A stretch of 64,000 bases of DNA from Levilactobacillus hammesii DSM 16381 (GCF_001434395.1 NZ_AZFS01000059.1:96541-160540), one strand, 5' to 3'. Shown: positions 36,881 through 46,339, counted from the stretch's first letter. A program made the numbers and translations. Notes: a model not told the origin generated them from the sequence alone.

Positions 36881-38491
36881 TTAACGTCGTAATTCTAACT
36901 TTAATGGTCGCTTGAAGACTAACTCGGCCACGCCTAGTCGATTGGCCAGCCAGACGTAAAGGCCGACCGTAATCAAGCCTAAAACGCCGACATAGCCCAT
37001 CGTCAGTAGCTTGCCGGTAAAGAAGATGTTCCCGAACAACCACTGACAGCCATCGACCAGAACCGTGGCAACGATGGCAAAGACGAGATTCAATCGGACA
37101 ATTGGGCCGATCGCCGCAAGTTCTACCGCATAGCTTCGCCGAATCAATCGCCAGCTCACCAGGGTAATCCAGCCGAAGGCAATCGCCGTCGTTAACAATG
37201 CCCCGTAGCCTTGGAAACAGTAGACCATCGGCAGCTGCAGGACAATCTTGATCCCCAATCCGGTCAACAGGTAGGTCGTGGCCTTTTTACTCATCCGCAA
37301 CGCCTGCAGCACCGTTAATAGATCCAGGGCCAACCCCAGAATCAGGCTTTGCCAGACATTGGCGATCAAGTAAGTTGCCCCGGCACCATCGAAGTTAAAG
37401 AAGATCCCGTACGTTGGGAAGGCAAAGACGCTGACTAAAATTACCAGCGGAAGCAGCACAAACATCAGTAGCTGGAAGTTATTAGTTAACAATGCCCCGA
37501 TCTGTTGCCGATTCTTCTTCACATCGGCCAATTTTCCCGCCAACAGTGGGAGCGAGGTTTCCGCCACCGCCATGGCCAGTGACACAATCACCGTGGTGAT
37601 CTTGTTGGGATTGGCCGAGAAAATGGTAAAGACGTACTGGGTCATGGCAGCCGACTGATGCAACAGCCCCTGCATAATTTGCTTAAAGAATAGCTGATCC
37701 ACTAATTGACTCAGCGTAATTCCCGACCCCACAATCACAAACGGAATCGACTCGTAGCCAATCATCTTGAGGAGTTTGCCTGCCGCATGTTGCTTGCCGG
37801 TCTGGCTCTTGGCCGTCATTCGGCGGTATTCCCCCCGTTGACGCCACAGATGCCCCAGTAAATACAAGTAGCTGGCCACGGCACCCACAAAGGCCGCCGC
37901 AACACTGACAAAGACCGCCTGGACATAACCGCGATGACCGACCTCAATCAGCCAGTAGGTGCCACCCAAAATAACGATAATCCGGATGAACTGTTCCCAG
38001 AGTTGTGAGATCCCAAAGGGCTTCAGATCCCCGTTTCCCTGAAACCAGCCCCGCAAAATGCTCATGGATGGCAGAATCACAATGGCCGGTACCAGGCAAC
38101 GAATGGCAATCGTGGCGTTGGCCACCGAACTCACGGGACTATTCGCGGCGAGTACGGGCGCTAGCCCAAACAGCAGCGCTCCGCAGATTAAACCGGAAAT
38201 CACCATGAAGCCAAAGCCCGCGAAGGCAATATGTTTCGAGTTAATAAAACTATCTTCTCCATTAAAGAACGCCACCCGCCGCGCAATCGCAGACGGGAAG
38301 CCCGCCGTTCCCAACGCAATAAACAACGCATAGGGCGTGTAAGCCGTATTAAACAGGGCCTGCGCCACGGTCTGATGTTGGGGTGACCCAATCATCGCCA
38401 ACCAGGGAATGAGGTAAACGACCCCTAAAATCCGTGAAAAAATGCTCCCAAATGAGAGCCAGAATGAACCTGAAATAATTTTTTTATCCAT
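36881..38491 (-). CDS. MurJ/SpoVB-type lipid-linked oligosaccharide flippase
   Basis: About 536 residues with roughly 14 membrane segments, of the MATE-like MOP superfamily. The opening FWLSFGSIFSRILGVVYLIPW and the motif SILRGWFQGNG (about 150-160) match the YtgP/SpoVB branch, which includes lipid II flippases of Gram-positives. A role in moving lipid II or another polysaccharide precursor outward is likely. I start at ATG 38491 (MDKKIISGSF, a typical opening), though no good ribosome site is seen; an in-frame start 18 bases upstream is no better. It stands alone, without glycan-synthesis neighbours. Confidence 0.85.
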   Translation of the reverse strand: MDKKIISGSFWLSFGSIFSRILGVVYLIPWLAMIGSPQHQTVAQALFNTAYTPYALFIALGTAGFPSAIARRVAFFNGEDSFINSKHIAFAGFGFMVISGLICGALLFGLAPVLAANSPVSSVANATIAIRCLVPAIVILPSMSILRGWFQGNGDLKPFGISQLWEQFIRIIVILGGTYWLIEVGHRGYVQAVFVSVAAAFVGAVASYLYLLGHLWRQRGEYRRMTAKSQTGKQHAAGKLLKMIGYESIPFVIVGSGITLSQLVDQLFFKQIMQGLLHQSAAMTQYVFTIFSANPNKITTVIVSLAMAVAETSLPLLAGKLADVKKNRQQIGALLTNNFQLLMFVLLPLVILVSVFAFPTYGIFFNFDGAGATYLIANVWQSLILGLALDLLTVLQALRMSKKATTYLLTGLGIKIVLQLPMVYCFQGYGALLTTAIAFGWITLVSWRLIRRSYAVELAAIGPIVRLNLVFAIVATVLVDGCQWLFGNIFFTGKLLTMGYVGVLGLITVGLYVWLANRLGVAELVFKRPLKLELRR

Positions 38492-38697
38492 TAAATTTAC
38501 ACACACCAATTCAGTCTAGTGTCAAAGCACCACTCGCAAGGATACTCCTCTGACCTACGCCTGTACATGGGCAATGCCCCGGTATCGGGGAATTTATCTA
38601 ACTTGCCCCATCCTCTGTCTTCCCATAATTTAGCCAACCGCCAGCAGCGCGAAACGAACTCAAACCGCGTCACACCACGGTCGTCTGCACACCATAA

Positions 38698-38730
38698 AAG
38701 ACGGTCAATCCACTACGGATCGACCGTCTT
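38698..38730. terminator. Bidirectional terminator-like hairpin
   Basis: Perfect inverted repeat AAGACGGTC (38698-38706) and GACCGTCTT (38722-38730), preceded by AAA, placed to end the S9 peptidase gene on the minus strand. Confidence 0.65.
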
Positions 38731-38783
38731 CACAAATGTTTAAAGTTTTCTTTATACCCTTACCAATTGACCATACCGATCGA

Positions 38784-40757
38784 CTAGCCGCGGTTAACCG
38801 TTGGATGCGCCGTAAACCATTCGGTCATGTCATCAATCCGTTGAATGCGCAGGTTGGGTAATCCATTGCGCGAAACACCGTGGAAGCTCTGCGGATAACG
38901 AATAAAGTCGGCATCGACCCCATGGCGTTTAACCGCCGTAAAGAACTCCTCGGACTGACTGATTGGGCAGCGCATATCCCATTCGCCGTGCAGCAGGCGG
39001 ATCGGCGTGGTCACATTCTGAGCGTAGGCCAGCGGAGACTGTTTCCAGTAAGCCGCCACGCCACCTTCCGCAAAGAGATCCACGCCCAGTTCCTCTGGGT
39101 TAAAGTAAAAACCAATGTCACTGATCCCAAATAGACTAATCCAGTTGGTAACCGATCGTTGCGAGACGGCCGCCGCAAACCGCTTGGTGTGGCCCACCGC
39201 CCAGGTCGTCATGAAACCACCGTAGGAACCGCCCGCGATGTATTGGCGATCCGCGTCTAACTCGGGGAAGGTCTTCAGCGCCACGTCCAGCCCCGTCATG
39301 ACGTCATCAAAGTCGTCCTCGCCATAGTGGCCGTTGACGTGACTTTCAAATGCTTGGCCATAACTGGTTGAGCCCCGGGGATTAAAGAAGACCACCGCGT
39401 AGCCCCGACTGGCATGTACCTGGAATTCATAGAAGAACGCCTCACCATAGTTGGCGTGAGGGCCGCCGTGCACGTAAAGGAGAACGGGGGTCTTAGCCGC
39501 TTGCGTTTGCGCTGGCAGATACCAGCCCTCCAACGCCTGACCATCGGCCGACTGGTAATCGAACCGTTGGGGATGCGCGAACTCATGCGTCTCTTCGTAC
39601 GCGGCGTTGGGATCGTAGCGAACGGTCTCGTCATCCTGCGTTAAGGAAAAGGTGACCAGCGCGCTGGGGAGGTCTTGATAGGAAACACTGAGTGCCAGCG
39701 TCTCGGAATCAATCACATCAAAATCCACAATCTGTCGGGCCGTGTCGTCAACGCACGTGATGCCCACCTGATTTCCCACATAGAGTTGGCTGTGCCCATG
39801 AAAGGCCGTCACAAAGACCACCCGCTGTGCGTCCAGCCACCGCACTAACTTACTCCCGGGTTGCTGAACAAAGTCACCGGCAAATTCCGGTGCTGGGTCC
39901 GCGTCCAAGTCTGCGGTCAAGCTGGTCAGTTCCCCGCCAGTCGCCGCAACCAGATACACGTTGGCCACGGTGTGCCGACCGGCCGCACCGTTATCGCCCA
40001 CTAGCGCCACTTGTTTGCCATCGGGAGACAACGTGGCATCCTCAAAGTGCCCGTGCGTGAGGCTCGCTGTTAAATCAACCGTTGTCCCCGTTTGCGTATC
40101 TAAGCAATACGCCCCGTGGGCAAAGTTGCGGTCGTTAGCGGGTTGATCGTCCCGTAAAATCGTGACATAGTGGCCATCCGCGCTGACCGACGTTAAGCTA
40201 AAATCAAAACCGTATTGGCTGACTTCTTCCACGGCGCCGGTAGCTGGCACGTAACGCCGTAACCGATACGTGGCGTCCTGAGGCAACCAACCGTAACCAT
40301 CGGCTTTATTGATGAGCCGGGTCACCCGTCGCGTCCGGGGGAATTTCTCTTGATTGGGGAGCTTTGGCAATTCGGCCGTTTCCGTGGTCTTGAAGTAAAC
40401 GCTCTGACCGTCCGCGGCTGCAATCACCGTGTTGACAGCCTCGTCGGGCGTGGCCATGGTCACGAGCGTTGGCACGTCCCCGGTTGTTGCCACCGTAAAT
40501 AGTTGTGACTTGGCAGCGCCCACCTTTGCCGCATAGTAGACACGATCTGCCGCGACTGCGGGTTGTAGGCTCAGTTGCCCGTTAGTCGCCACATCTTGGA
40601 CATGTCCCGCCCGATCGGCCCGCTTAATTTTCGCCAAATAGCGATTCTCGCCGGCATCAATGCTATTTTCAACGAAATAGACCTGGTCATCCGCGGCCAG
40701 TGCCTGGGAAACCGATTTTAATTTAAATAGATCTTGTGCACGCACACCTTGAGACAT
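38784..40757 (-). CDS. S9-family serine peptidase (acylaminoacyl-peptidase type)
   Basis: 657 residues: an N-terminal beta-propeller of WD40-like repeats (about 1-400) and a C-terminal alpha/beta hydrolase domain with nucleophile Ser in GGSYGG (about residue 512), Asp in GEWDMRCP (about 590) and His in FHGVSRN (about 625). This is prolyl oligopeptidase family S9C; it would trim short peptides in the cytoplasm, as no signal peptide is present. GAGGAGCG precedes the ATG. Single-gene unit. Confidence 0.93.
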   Translation of the reverse strand: MSQGVRAQDLFKLKSVSQALAADDQVYFVENSIDAGENRYLAKIKRADRAGHVQDVATNGQLSLQPAVAADRVYYAAKVGAAKSQLFTVATTGDVPTLVTMATPDEAVNTVIAAADGQSVYFKTTETAELPKLPNQEKFPRTRRVTRLINKADGYGWLPQDATYRLRRYVPATGAVEEVSQYGFDFSLTSVSADGHYVTILRDDQPANDRNFAHGAYCLDTQTGTTVDLTASLTHGHFEDATLSPDGKQVALVGDNGAAGRHTVANVYLVAATGGELTSLTADLDADPAPEFAGDFVQQPGSKLVRWLDAQRVVFVTAFHGHSQLYVGNQVGITCVDDTARQIVDFDVIDSETLALSVSYQDLPSALVTFSLTQDDETVRYDPNAAYEETHEFAHPQRFDYQSADGQALEGWYLPAQTQAAKTPVLLYVHGGPHANYGEAFFYEFQVHASRGYAVVFFNPRGSTSYGQAFESHVNGHYGEDDFDDVMTGLDVALKTFPELDADRQYIAGGSYGGFMTTWAVGHTKRFAAAVSQRSVTNWISLFGISDIGFYFNPEELGVDLFAEGGVAAYWKQSPLAYAQNVTTPIRLLHGEWDMRCPISQSEEFFTAVKRHGVDADFIRYPQSFHGVSRNGLPNLRIQRIDDMTEWFTAHPTVNRG

Positions 40758-40920
40758 GACGCATCGCTCCTCATGTTTATAATTTTTCTCATTGTTTTCT
40801 CATTAAATGGTTGTTTCCCATGTTAAGCCAGCCCCAGGTGGATGTCAATTCCCAATCGCCCCGTTGACGAAAGAAACCTGCTACACTGGAAGTAACTAAC
40901 TTTGAAGGAGTGAGCTTGAT

Positions 40921-41853
40921 ATGAAAATTGCAATTGCCGGCGCGGGTGCCATGGGTAGTCGTTTTGGCGTAAAGCTTCAATCAGCTGGAAACCAGGTCAC
41001 GTTGATCGACAACTGGGTCGATCACGTCACAACCATCCAACGGCAAGGCTTGACCGTGACCACGGATGACGGTGCCGATCACGTCTATCAGATGACCGCT
41101 AAGCGACCACAGGACGTGACGGAATCCTTTGATCTAGTCATCCTCTTTACCAAAGCCATGCAGATGGACCAGATGCTCCAACAACTCAGTGGCGTCTTGG
41201 GCAACCACCCTATTGTCTTAACGCTGGCGAACGGCATTGGTAACATCGAAACCATTGAACGCCACGTCCCCAAGGATCACGTGGTGGCAGGAACCACGGT
41301 CTGGTCATCCAGTCTCACGGGTCCCGGTCACATCACGGTCACCGGAACGGGTAGTATTTCCTTGCAAGCGATGGTCCCCGCTAAGTTCCCCGATCTGTCT
41401 GGCTTAATCGCAACGCTGAATGATGCGGGATTAAACGCCAGCCCAGCGGATAACGTCCTCGCGGCGATTTGGAAAAAAGCCGGTCTAAACAGTGTGCTTA
41501 ACACGTACTGCACGCTGTTTGACTGCAACATCGCCGAATTTGGCAGTCTTCCGAATTGGCGAACCCTCAACGATGCTGTTCTTAATGAATTCGCGGCCGT
41601 CGCTCAGGCGGCAAAGATCCAATTCAGCGCGGCCGACGTGACCGCCCTGATTGCGGCACAATTCGATCCCGATAAGAACGGCGGGCACTACCCGTCCATG
41701 CACCAGGATATGGCCAAGAAGCGGCCAACCGAAATCGATTTTCTCAATGGCTATGTGGCTCGGCTGGGGGCAAAGCTAAACGTCCCCGCCCCGACTAATG
41801 CGCTTCTCGCCCAACTCATTCATAGCCAAGAAAGTCTCAAAGGCATTAAGTAA
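40921..41853 (+). CDS. panE: 2-dehydropantoate 2-reductase
   Basis: 310 residues of the ApbA/PanE family, which reduces ketopantoate to pantoate with NADPH in pantothenate and CoA synthesis. The Rossmann motif GAGAMGSRFG is at 7-16, the catalytic Lys is in the helix WKKAGLNSVLNTYC (about 185-198), and the C-terminal domain carries the family Glu in RPTEIDFLNGY (about 272). AAGGAG precedes the ATG. No other pan genes are close by; some lactobacillus members reduce other 2-keto acids, so the substrate is not certain. Confidence 0.9.
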   Translation: MKIAIAGAGAMGSRFGVKLQSAGNQVTLIDNWVDHVTTIQRQGLTVTTDDGADHVYQMTAKRPQDVTESFDLVILFTKAMQMDQMLQQLSGVLGNHPIVLTLANGIGNIETIERHVPKDHVVAGTTVWSSSLTGPGHITVTGTGSISLQAMVPAKFPDLSGLIATLNDAGLNASPADNVLAAIWKKAGLNSVLNTYCTLFDCNIAEFGSLPNWRTLNDAVLNEFAAVAQAAKIQFSAADVTALIAAQFDPDKNGGHYPSMHQDMAKKRPTEIDFLNGYVARLGAKLNVPAPTNALLAQLIHSQESLKGIK

Positions 41854-42034
41854 CAGAAAAAACGCGGCACCACGCTCTGTGGTTTCACTACCATATGTAG
41901 AAAAGTCTCACACTTTCGTACTATATCTAGTTGTAATTTTGCCAAATTCATCGTAACATAGACCTATACTCATTTTGACCGTACGTTAGCAAGATCGTAT
42001 AACGGGTTCGGCAAACCTAGGAGGGCTAGAGACG

Positions 42035-42322
42035 ATGGACGTTTTAAGAAGATCACAGACCACGATGTATCCGGGTGGCCTAACCGTGGAAAATTTAGCT
42101 GGAGAGCACGTTCCGTTTAACTCCCGGCAAATCCACGCAGCACTCACCGCATTAACTAACGATCCAACCGTCGTACACCGGGTGGAAAGCCTGATTGTGG
42201 CCCAACTGGCAGGGTTTGATGTCGTGGCGACTGGCACCATTGAAGCGACCGTGGTGGACACGCTGGAACAGTTAGGCTACGCCAATATGGCGCGAAGTTA
42301 CCGTAAGCAACAACACGCTTAG
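42035..42322 (+). CDS. Stand-alone ATP-cone domain protein
   Basis: 95 residues. The region from about 15 to 92 (VENLAGEHVPFNSRQIHAAL ... VVDTLEQLGYANMARSYRKQQ) has the ATP-cone pattern: a beta hairpin with a basic/polar turn, helices, and a final LxxxGYxxxARxY helix. ATP-cones sense ATP/dATP and normally sit at the N-terminus of ribonucleotide reductases or in NrdR. Here the domain is alone, without zinc ribbon or enzyme. AGGAGGG gives a strong start and a terminator follows. A nucleotide-sensing regulator is inferred; its partner is unknown. Confidence 0.75.
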   Translation: MDVLRRSQTTMYPGGLTVENLAGEHVPFNSRQIHAALTALTNDPTVVHRVESLIVAQLAGFDVVATGTIEATVVDTLEQLGYANMARSYRKQQHA

Positions 42323-42347
42323 TTAGATTCTTTAAAAAGACACGAAA

Positions 42348-42392
42348 AAAGCGATTACTCGTGAGCCACCATTGGCCACGCGTAATCGCTTT
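42348..42392. terminator. Bidirectional terminator
   Basis: AAAGCGATTAC (42348-42357) pairs with GTAATCGCTTT (42382-42392), with further inner pairing GCCA/TGGC; A-run before and T-rich after. Confidence 0.85.
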
Positions 42393-42464
42393 ATTTATTC
42401 GTTTATAATTGGGGCTCTCCACAAAAAACCGACCAGCACTCCCCCGAGAACTGATCGATCCGGT

Positions 42465-42863
42465 CTATGAGCTTAACTGTGATTCCAAGTGGTGTAATTC
42501 AGCGGTCCGTACCTCACGTGGTAAGAATCGACGAATTTCCTCTTCGTTGTATCCGACTTCCAAGCGCTTGTCATCAAAGATGATGGGCCGCTTGATCAGG
42601 TCAGGATACTTAACAACTAAGTCGACGAGTTGGCTAACTGAGAGACTATCCAGATCAACGTGGAGTTCTTTAAACACGTTGGATCGGGTAGAAATGATAT
42701 CCTCACTGCCATTTTCCGTTAAGCGGAGAATCTGCTTAACTTCGGCGGCATTCAATGGCTTGGACTTGATGTTCCGTTCGTTGAACGCAATGTCATGATC
42801 CTTGAGCCATGCCCGTGCCTTCCGACTGGATGCGCTACTTGGCGCAATATATAAATTGATCAT
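42465..42863 (-). CDS. Spx/ArsC-family protein without the CXXC switch
   Basis: 132 residues from ATG 42863 (AAGGAAGTG upstream). The thioredoxin-like Spx/ArsC fold is clear from SSRKARAWLKDHDIAFNERNI (12-32), ILRLTENGSEDIISTRS and RPIIFDDKRLEVGYNEEEIRRFLP near the C-terminus. Spx binds the RNA polymerase alpha subunit and is switched by a Cys10-X-X-Cys13 disulfide. Here both positions are Ser (PSSASS), so redox control in the usual way is impossible; this is probably a paralogue with another input. A promoter (TTGATT/TAACAT) lies upstream. Confidence 0.88.
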   Translation of the reverse strand: MINLYIAPSSASSRKARAWLKDHDIAFNERNIKSKPLNAAEVKQILRLTENGSEDIISTRSNVFKELHVDLDSLSVSQLVDLVVKYPDLIKRPIIFDDKRLEVGYNEEEIRRFLPREVRTAELHHLESQLSS

Positions 42864-42970
42864 ATCTAAGCACTTCCTTATCGTTGGATTGAGTAACGAT
42901 AGAAAAAACAACTGACTTGTTCTGGTTCCCCCCGAATATTTCACTGAACTATCTAGTAGAACCAACTTAT

Positions 42971-42998
42971 ATGTTACCACAATTGAATGAATAATCAA
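42971..42998 (-). promoter_or_regulatory. Putative promoter of the Spx-like gene
   Basis: Minus strand TTGATT (42993-42998), 16 bases, TAACAT (42971-42976), about 110 bases before the start codon. Confidence 0.45.
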
Positions 42999-43406
42999 CC
43001 CTTTTTGGAAACTTTCTAAATAACACCCCACATTTTTTAGTGAGTTGGTTGGCGTTCCCAACTATTTTCTCGCCTGAATATCACTTTGTGATAAACAGAC
43101 AATATCCCTGTAAACATGATGGACTAGGCATCCACAAAGTTTTGTCAGTTACCCAACTATCAGCGGTTATCAGTCAATCAGTAAAAATTAATCCTCCCAG
43201 GCGTCTCTTTTTGGTCCAATTGTATTAATATTCATTTGAATTGTTTAATTATTCATTTTATTTTTGACTCGGTTTGTAAAAGCGCTTACTCAAACCAATC
43301 AAAATGGCTAAACCAATTTTTTGACAACGGTTTTCTATCCACTTTTTCGAAAGAGTGGCGTAAAATAGGCACCAATCATGACCTATTATTTCTGGAGGCG
43401 TTTGTT
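42999..43406. other. Gene-less AT-rich region before the antiporter
   Basis: About 400 bases. The antiporter frame stays open to the left but without a ribosome site. I see no strong hairpin or repeat. A promoter for the antiporter must lie here but is not obvious. Confidence 0.4.
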
Positions 43407-45482
43407 ATGGTAGCCTTTTATGCCATCATCTTACTTATTTTAGCGACCATTGTCGCCAATACAATTTACCCCTATTTCCCCATTATCCCCAAGGCCTTTT
43501 ATCAAATCTTCATGGGCGCTCTACTATCACTAGTGCCCATGTATCATCACTTCATTCTAGAGCCCGAGATGTTCATGCTCATCATCATTGCGCCCCTCAT
43601 GTTCTATGACGGGCAGAACGCCAATGCCCATGAATTACGAAGAAACGTCGGCTCTATCGTCTCTATGGCCGTGGTATTGGCCGTCCTGACCGTGATTGGG
43701 ATGGGCTATCTGAGTCACGCCATTCTCGCGGGCATTCCCCTAGCGCTGGCCTTTGCACTGGCGGCCATCGTCACACCAACCGATGCCGTCGCCGTGTCCT
43801 CAATTACCAGCAATATGGCCGTGCCAGAGCGGGTTATGGGCATGCTGGAACGGGAGTCCCTCTTCAACGACGCTTCCGGTTTGGTCGCCTTCAACCTGGC
43901 ATTGGCGGCCTTTACCACGGGGCAATTCTCAGTAGGCGCCGGCATCAAGCACTTTTTCGTGGTCTTCCTTGGTGGCCTCTTAATTGGCCTCGTACTGGGG
44001 ATTGCGGCCGTCATGGTCCGCGTCTACCTGGTACAAAGTGGGAAGGATTCGTCTAGTGTCGTCGTCCCCTTCGATATCATGGTCCCCTTCCTGATCTACC
44101 TGGCGGCCGAACACTTCGAACTGTCTGGTATCCTAGCCGTCGTGGCGGCCGGCCTGGTCTACAGTGCATCGACCAATCAGCTACGACTATCCAGTACGCA
44201 ACTCCAATTGGTCTCCCGCTCTACTTGGGGGATCTTCACCAACATTCTAAATGGGTTTGTCTTCGTCTTGCTGGGGGTCTCCCTGCCAACCGTATGGGTA
44301 AATATTCAGCAGGATCATAATAAATCACTGACCAGCTTCATTCTCCTAGCCGTGATCCTGTACCTCGTCATGCTAGCCCTGCGTTACCTGTGGATTCGCC
44401 TCGACTGGGCGCTGATTCACTCGGAAAAGGAAAATCGGCCACACAACGCCTTGGTAGGTGCCCTCTCCGGCGTTCACGGAACGATCACCCTAGCCATGGC
44501 CTTCTCTCTGCCACTGACTTTACACGGCGCCGCCTTTCCTTTCCGGAATACGATGATTTTTGTCGCCGCCATCGTGATTATTCTGAGTCTCTTAGTGCCA
44601 ACCCTGGTGCTGCCCTTCGTTCTGCCCAAGAAGACGGTTACTGTGGACCCCGAAACCATCACTCAACAGCGAAAAGCACTGGTCGCTTATGCTTCCGAGC
44701 GGCTGATTCAGGAGAATCCCGATACCCCCGCTTCAGCACAGTCCGTGATTGAGGTCCTCAACAGCCAAGCGACTAACGCCCGTCCGGATAGAAAGAAGAC
44801 GCGTGACATTCTCAAACAAGCCACGCAGGTGGAGGTCGAGACGGTTCAAAAGCTAGCCGACGACGGTGTCATTCCCAATAGTTTCGCGAACCGCTACGTC
44901 CGGGTCCTGGTCATAAAGTCCCAAATGAGCCGCAACAATCCCTTCGTTAACCTGTCCCTGTGGTTCCGTTTCGTTTGGCACCGCGTCAAGTTTATGCTGA
45001 GTCGCAAATGGCGGCGAAAAAAGCGCATTGCTCTGCAGCAACAACGCCTGCAAGAAATGCCGCACACGCCACAACAAGAGCAGCTCCAGCAGCAACGCAT
45101 CCAGCAAGAAACCCGGCAACTGCAGCGTCACCCTCATCGCGATCCCCGCGTACAGGCCCGTCAACGGGAGAATTTCCTAAAGATTGAACAGGATATTTAC
45201 ACCAATATCATCAATTTCTTAACCCAAATCTCCACGGTTGATAACCAAGCAGAAGTCAATTCCGTCCGTAACTACTACAATGCCCGCCACCGTCGATTTG
45301 AAGAAAACAAGTCGGCTGACTTCCAAAATGAATTATTTATTCAGGCCTTCCAGTACGAATACACCTACATTCGTCAGCAACGCACGGCCGGGGCTATCCC
45401 CGTTGAGTTGGCCGATGAGCTCTACCAACAAGTCTCGATGGACCAGATGCTTTATACCCAAGAAATTGCGGGGACTGATTAA
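43407..45482 (+). CDS. Na+/H+ antiporter, CPA1 family
   Basis: 691 residues from ATG 43407, chosen for GGAGG just upstream. Residues 1 to about 415 hold about 12 membrane segments with the CPA1 hallmarks TPTDAVAV (about 125-132) and ERESLFNDASGLV (about 152-164), whose Asp is the ion-binding residue. Residues from about 420 form a long hydrophilic tail, Gln/Arg-rich around 540-590 (LQQQRLQEMPHTPQQEQLQQQ region), likely a cytoplasmic coiled regulatory domain. It exchanges sodium or potassium for protons in pH or salt homeostasis. Confidence 0.92.
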   Translation: MVAFYAIILLILATIVANTIYPYFPIIPKAFYQIFMGALLSLVPMYHHFILEPEMFMLIIIAPLMFYDGQNANAHELRRNVGSIVSMAVVLAVLTVIGMGYLSHAILAGIPLALAFALAAIVTPTDAVAVSSITSNMAVPERVMGMLERESLFNDASGLVAFNLALAAFTTGQFSVGAGIKHFFVVFLGGLLIGLVLGIAAVMVRVYLVQSGKDSSSVVVPFDIMVPFLIYLAAEHFELSGILAVVAAGLVYSASTNQLRLSSTQLQLVSRSTWGIFTNILNGFVFVLLGVSLPTVWVNIQQDHNKSLTSFILLAVILYLVMLALRYLWIRLDWALIHSEKENRPHNALVGALSGVHGTITLAMAFSLPLTLHGAAFPFRNTMIFVAAIVIILSLLVPTLVLPFVLPKKTVTVDPETITQQRKALVAYASERLIQENPDTPASAQSVIEVLNSQATNARPDRKKTRDILKQATQVEVETVQKLADDGVIPNSFANRYVRVLVIKSQMSRNNPFVNLSLWFRFVWHRVKFMLSRKWRRKKRIALQQQRLQEMPHTPQQEQLQQQRIQQETRQLQRHPHRDPRVQARQRENFLKIEQDIYTNIINFLTQISTVDNQAEVNSVRNYYNARHRRFEENKSADFQNELFIQAFQYEYTYIRQQRTAGAIPVELADELYQQVSMDQMLYTQEIAGTD

Positions 45483-45653
45483 ATTCTTCAGCCACCGTCA
45501 TATTTTCTTCACAATTACCTGTTATAGTTGTCCACATAACTTACGAATTTACGAACGAATAAGTTGATAATTTTACTCCTCCAAAGTAAAAATTACGGTC
45601 GATCCGCTATGGTATCGGCCAACTCCAAACGTAATAAACGTTTCTTCTCCAAG

Positions 45654-45691
45654 CAGCAACGCGGACATTCTGGTTCGGTTGCTGTTTTTTT
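45654..45691 (+). terminator. Rho-independent terminator
   Basis: CAGCAAC (45654-45660) pairs with GTTGCTG (45678-45684), then seven T. It is 170 bases past the antiporter stop, so it may end that transcript or a short transcript of its own. Confidence 0.75.
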
Positions 45692-45699
45692 GTATAGAG

Positions 45700-45812
45700 C
45701 GTGGAACAAGCCGCTTAGATTCTGAGCATTAGGGAGTTAATGAGTCTCTGTTCGGCAATGCCGGACAGGGGCTCATTAACTTTCTAAGCGCAGGAATCTG
45801 GCTTGTGGAACG
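45700..45812. repeat. Dyad element D2 (structured intergenic repeat)
   Basis: Relative of D1 at 32290-32400. Shared boxes GCTTAGAtTCTGAGCATTA (45713-45731) and CTAAGCGCAGGAaTCTG (45784-45800). Stems differ in sequence but remain paired: CAAGCC/GGCTTG (45707-45712/45800-45805), AGTTAATGAG/CTCATTAACT (45735-45744/45772-45781), plus an inner CTGT-CGGC hairpin. Confidence 0.7.
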
Positions 45813-46165
45813 CGTTTCGGCGGCCGCCAAATCCACAACCTCCCGGCGAGAGAAAGTTCAGCGATTCGAAATAAATTAAACCCCAACGGCCAACCCTATG
45901 CCGGACAGGAGTCGCTTATTTTTCTAAGCGGAAGAAGCTGCCTTGTGGAACGCGTTTCTGAAGCTGCCAGTTCCACAACCTTCCAGCGAGAGAAAGTTCA
46001 CGACCTGAAATAGCCTAATCACCAACGGCCAAGGGCCATGCCGGACAGGAGTTGCTTATTTTTCTAAGCGGAAGAAGCTGCCTTGTGGAACGCGTTTCCG
46101 AGGCCGCCAGATCCACAATCTTCCAGCGAGAGAAAGTTCACGACCCGAAATAGCCAAAGCATCCC
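45758..46165. repeat. 140-bp tandem repeat, about 2.9 units
   Basis: Units begin ATGCCGGACAGG at 45758, 45898 and 46038, a constant 140-base step. Each holds TTTCTAAGCG, GCTTGTGGAACGCGTTTC or close variants, a TCCACAA box and GCGAGAGAAAGTTCA. The first unit overlaps the 3' half of D2; units 2 and 3 lack the 5' half. Confidence 0.85.
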
Positions 46166-46262
46166 CGCCTTCCCCAACTTCTCTCCTGAACAGCCGGCCC
46201 CACCTCGCCAAAATTCACAAGCCCCTGACATTTTCTAAATTTCCGCATACGCTTTATCTTAA

Positions 46263-46276
46263 AGAAAGCGATTACG
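46263..46276. promoter_or_regulatory. cre-like site
   Basis: AGAAAGCGATTACG matches 12 of 14 positions of the cre consensus TGWAANCGNTNWCA. It is about 65 bases upstream of the nucleotidase -35 box. Confidence 0.4.
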
Positions 46277-46339
46277 CCGGCATTTTATCCCTAATTGTGA
46301 GAAAACTCCTCATAATTACAGAGAATTTGCCATCGTAAA

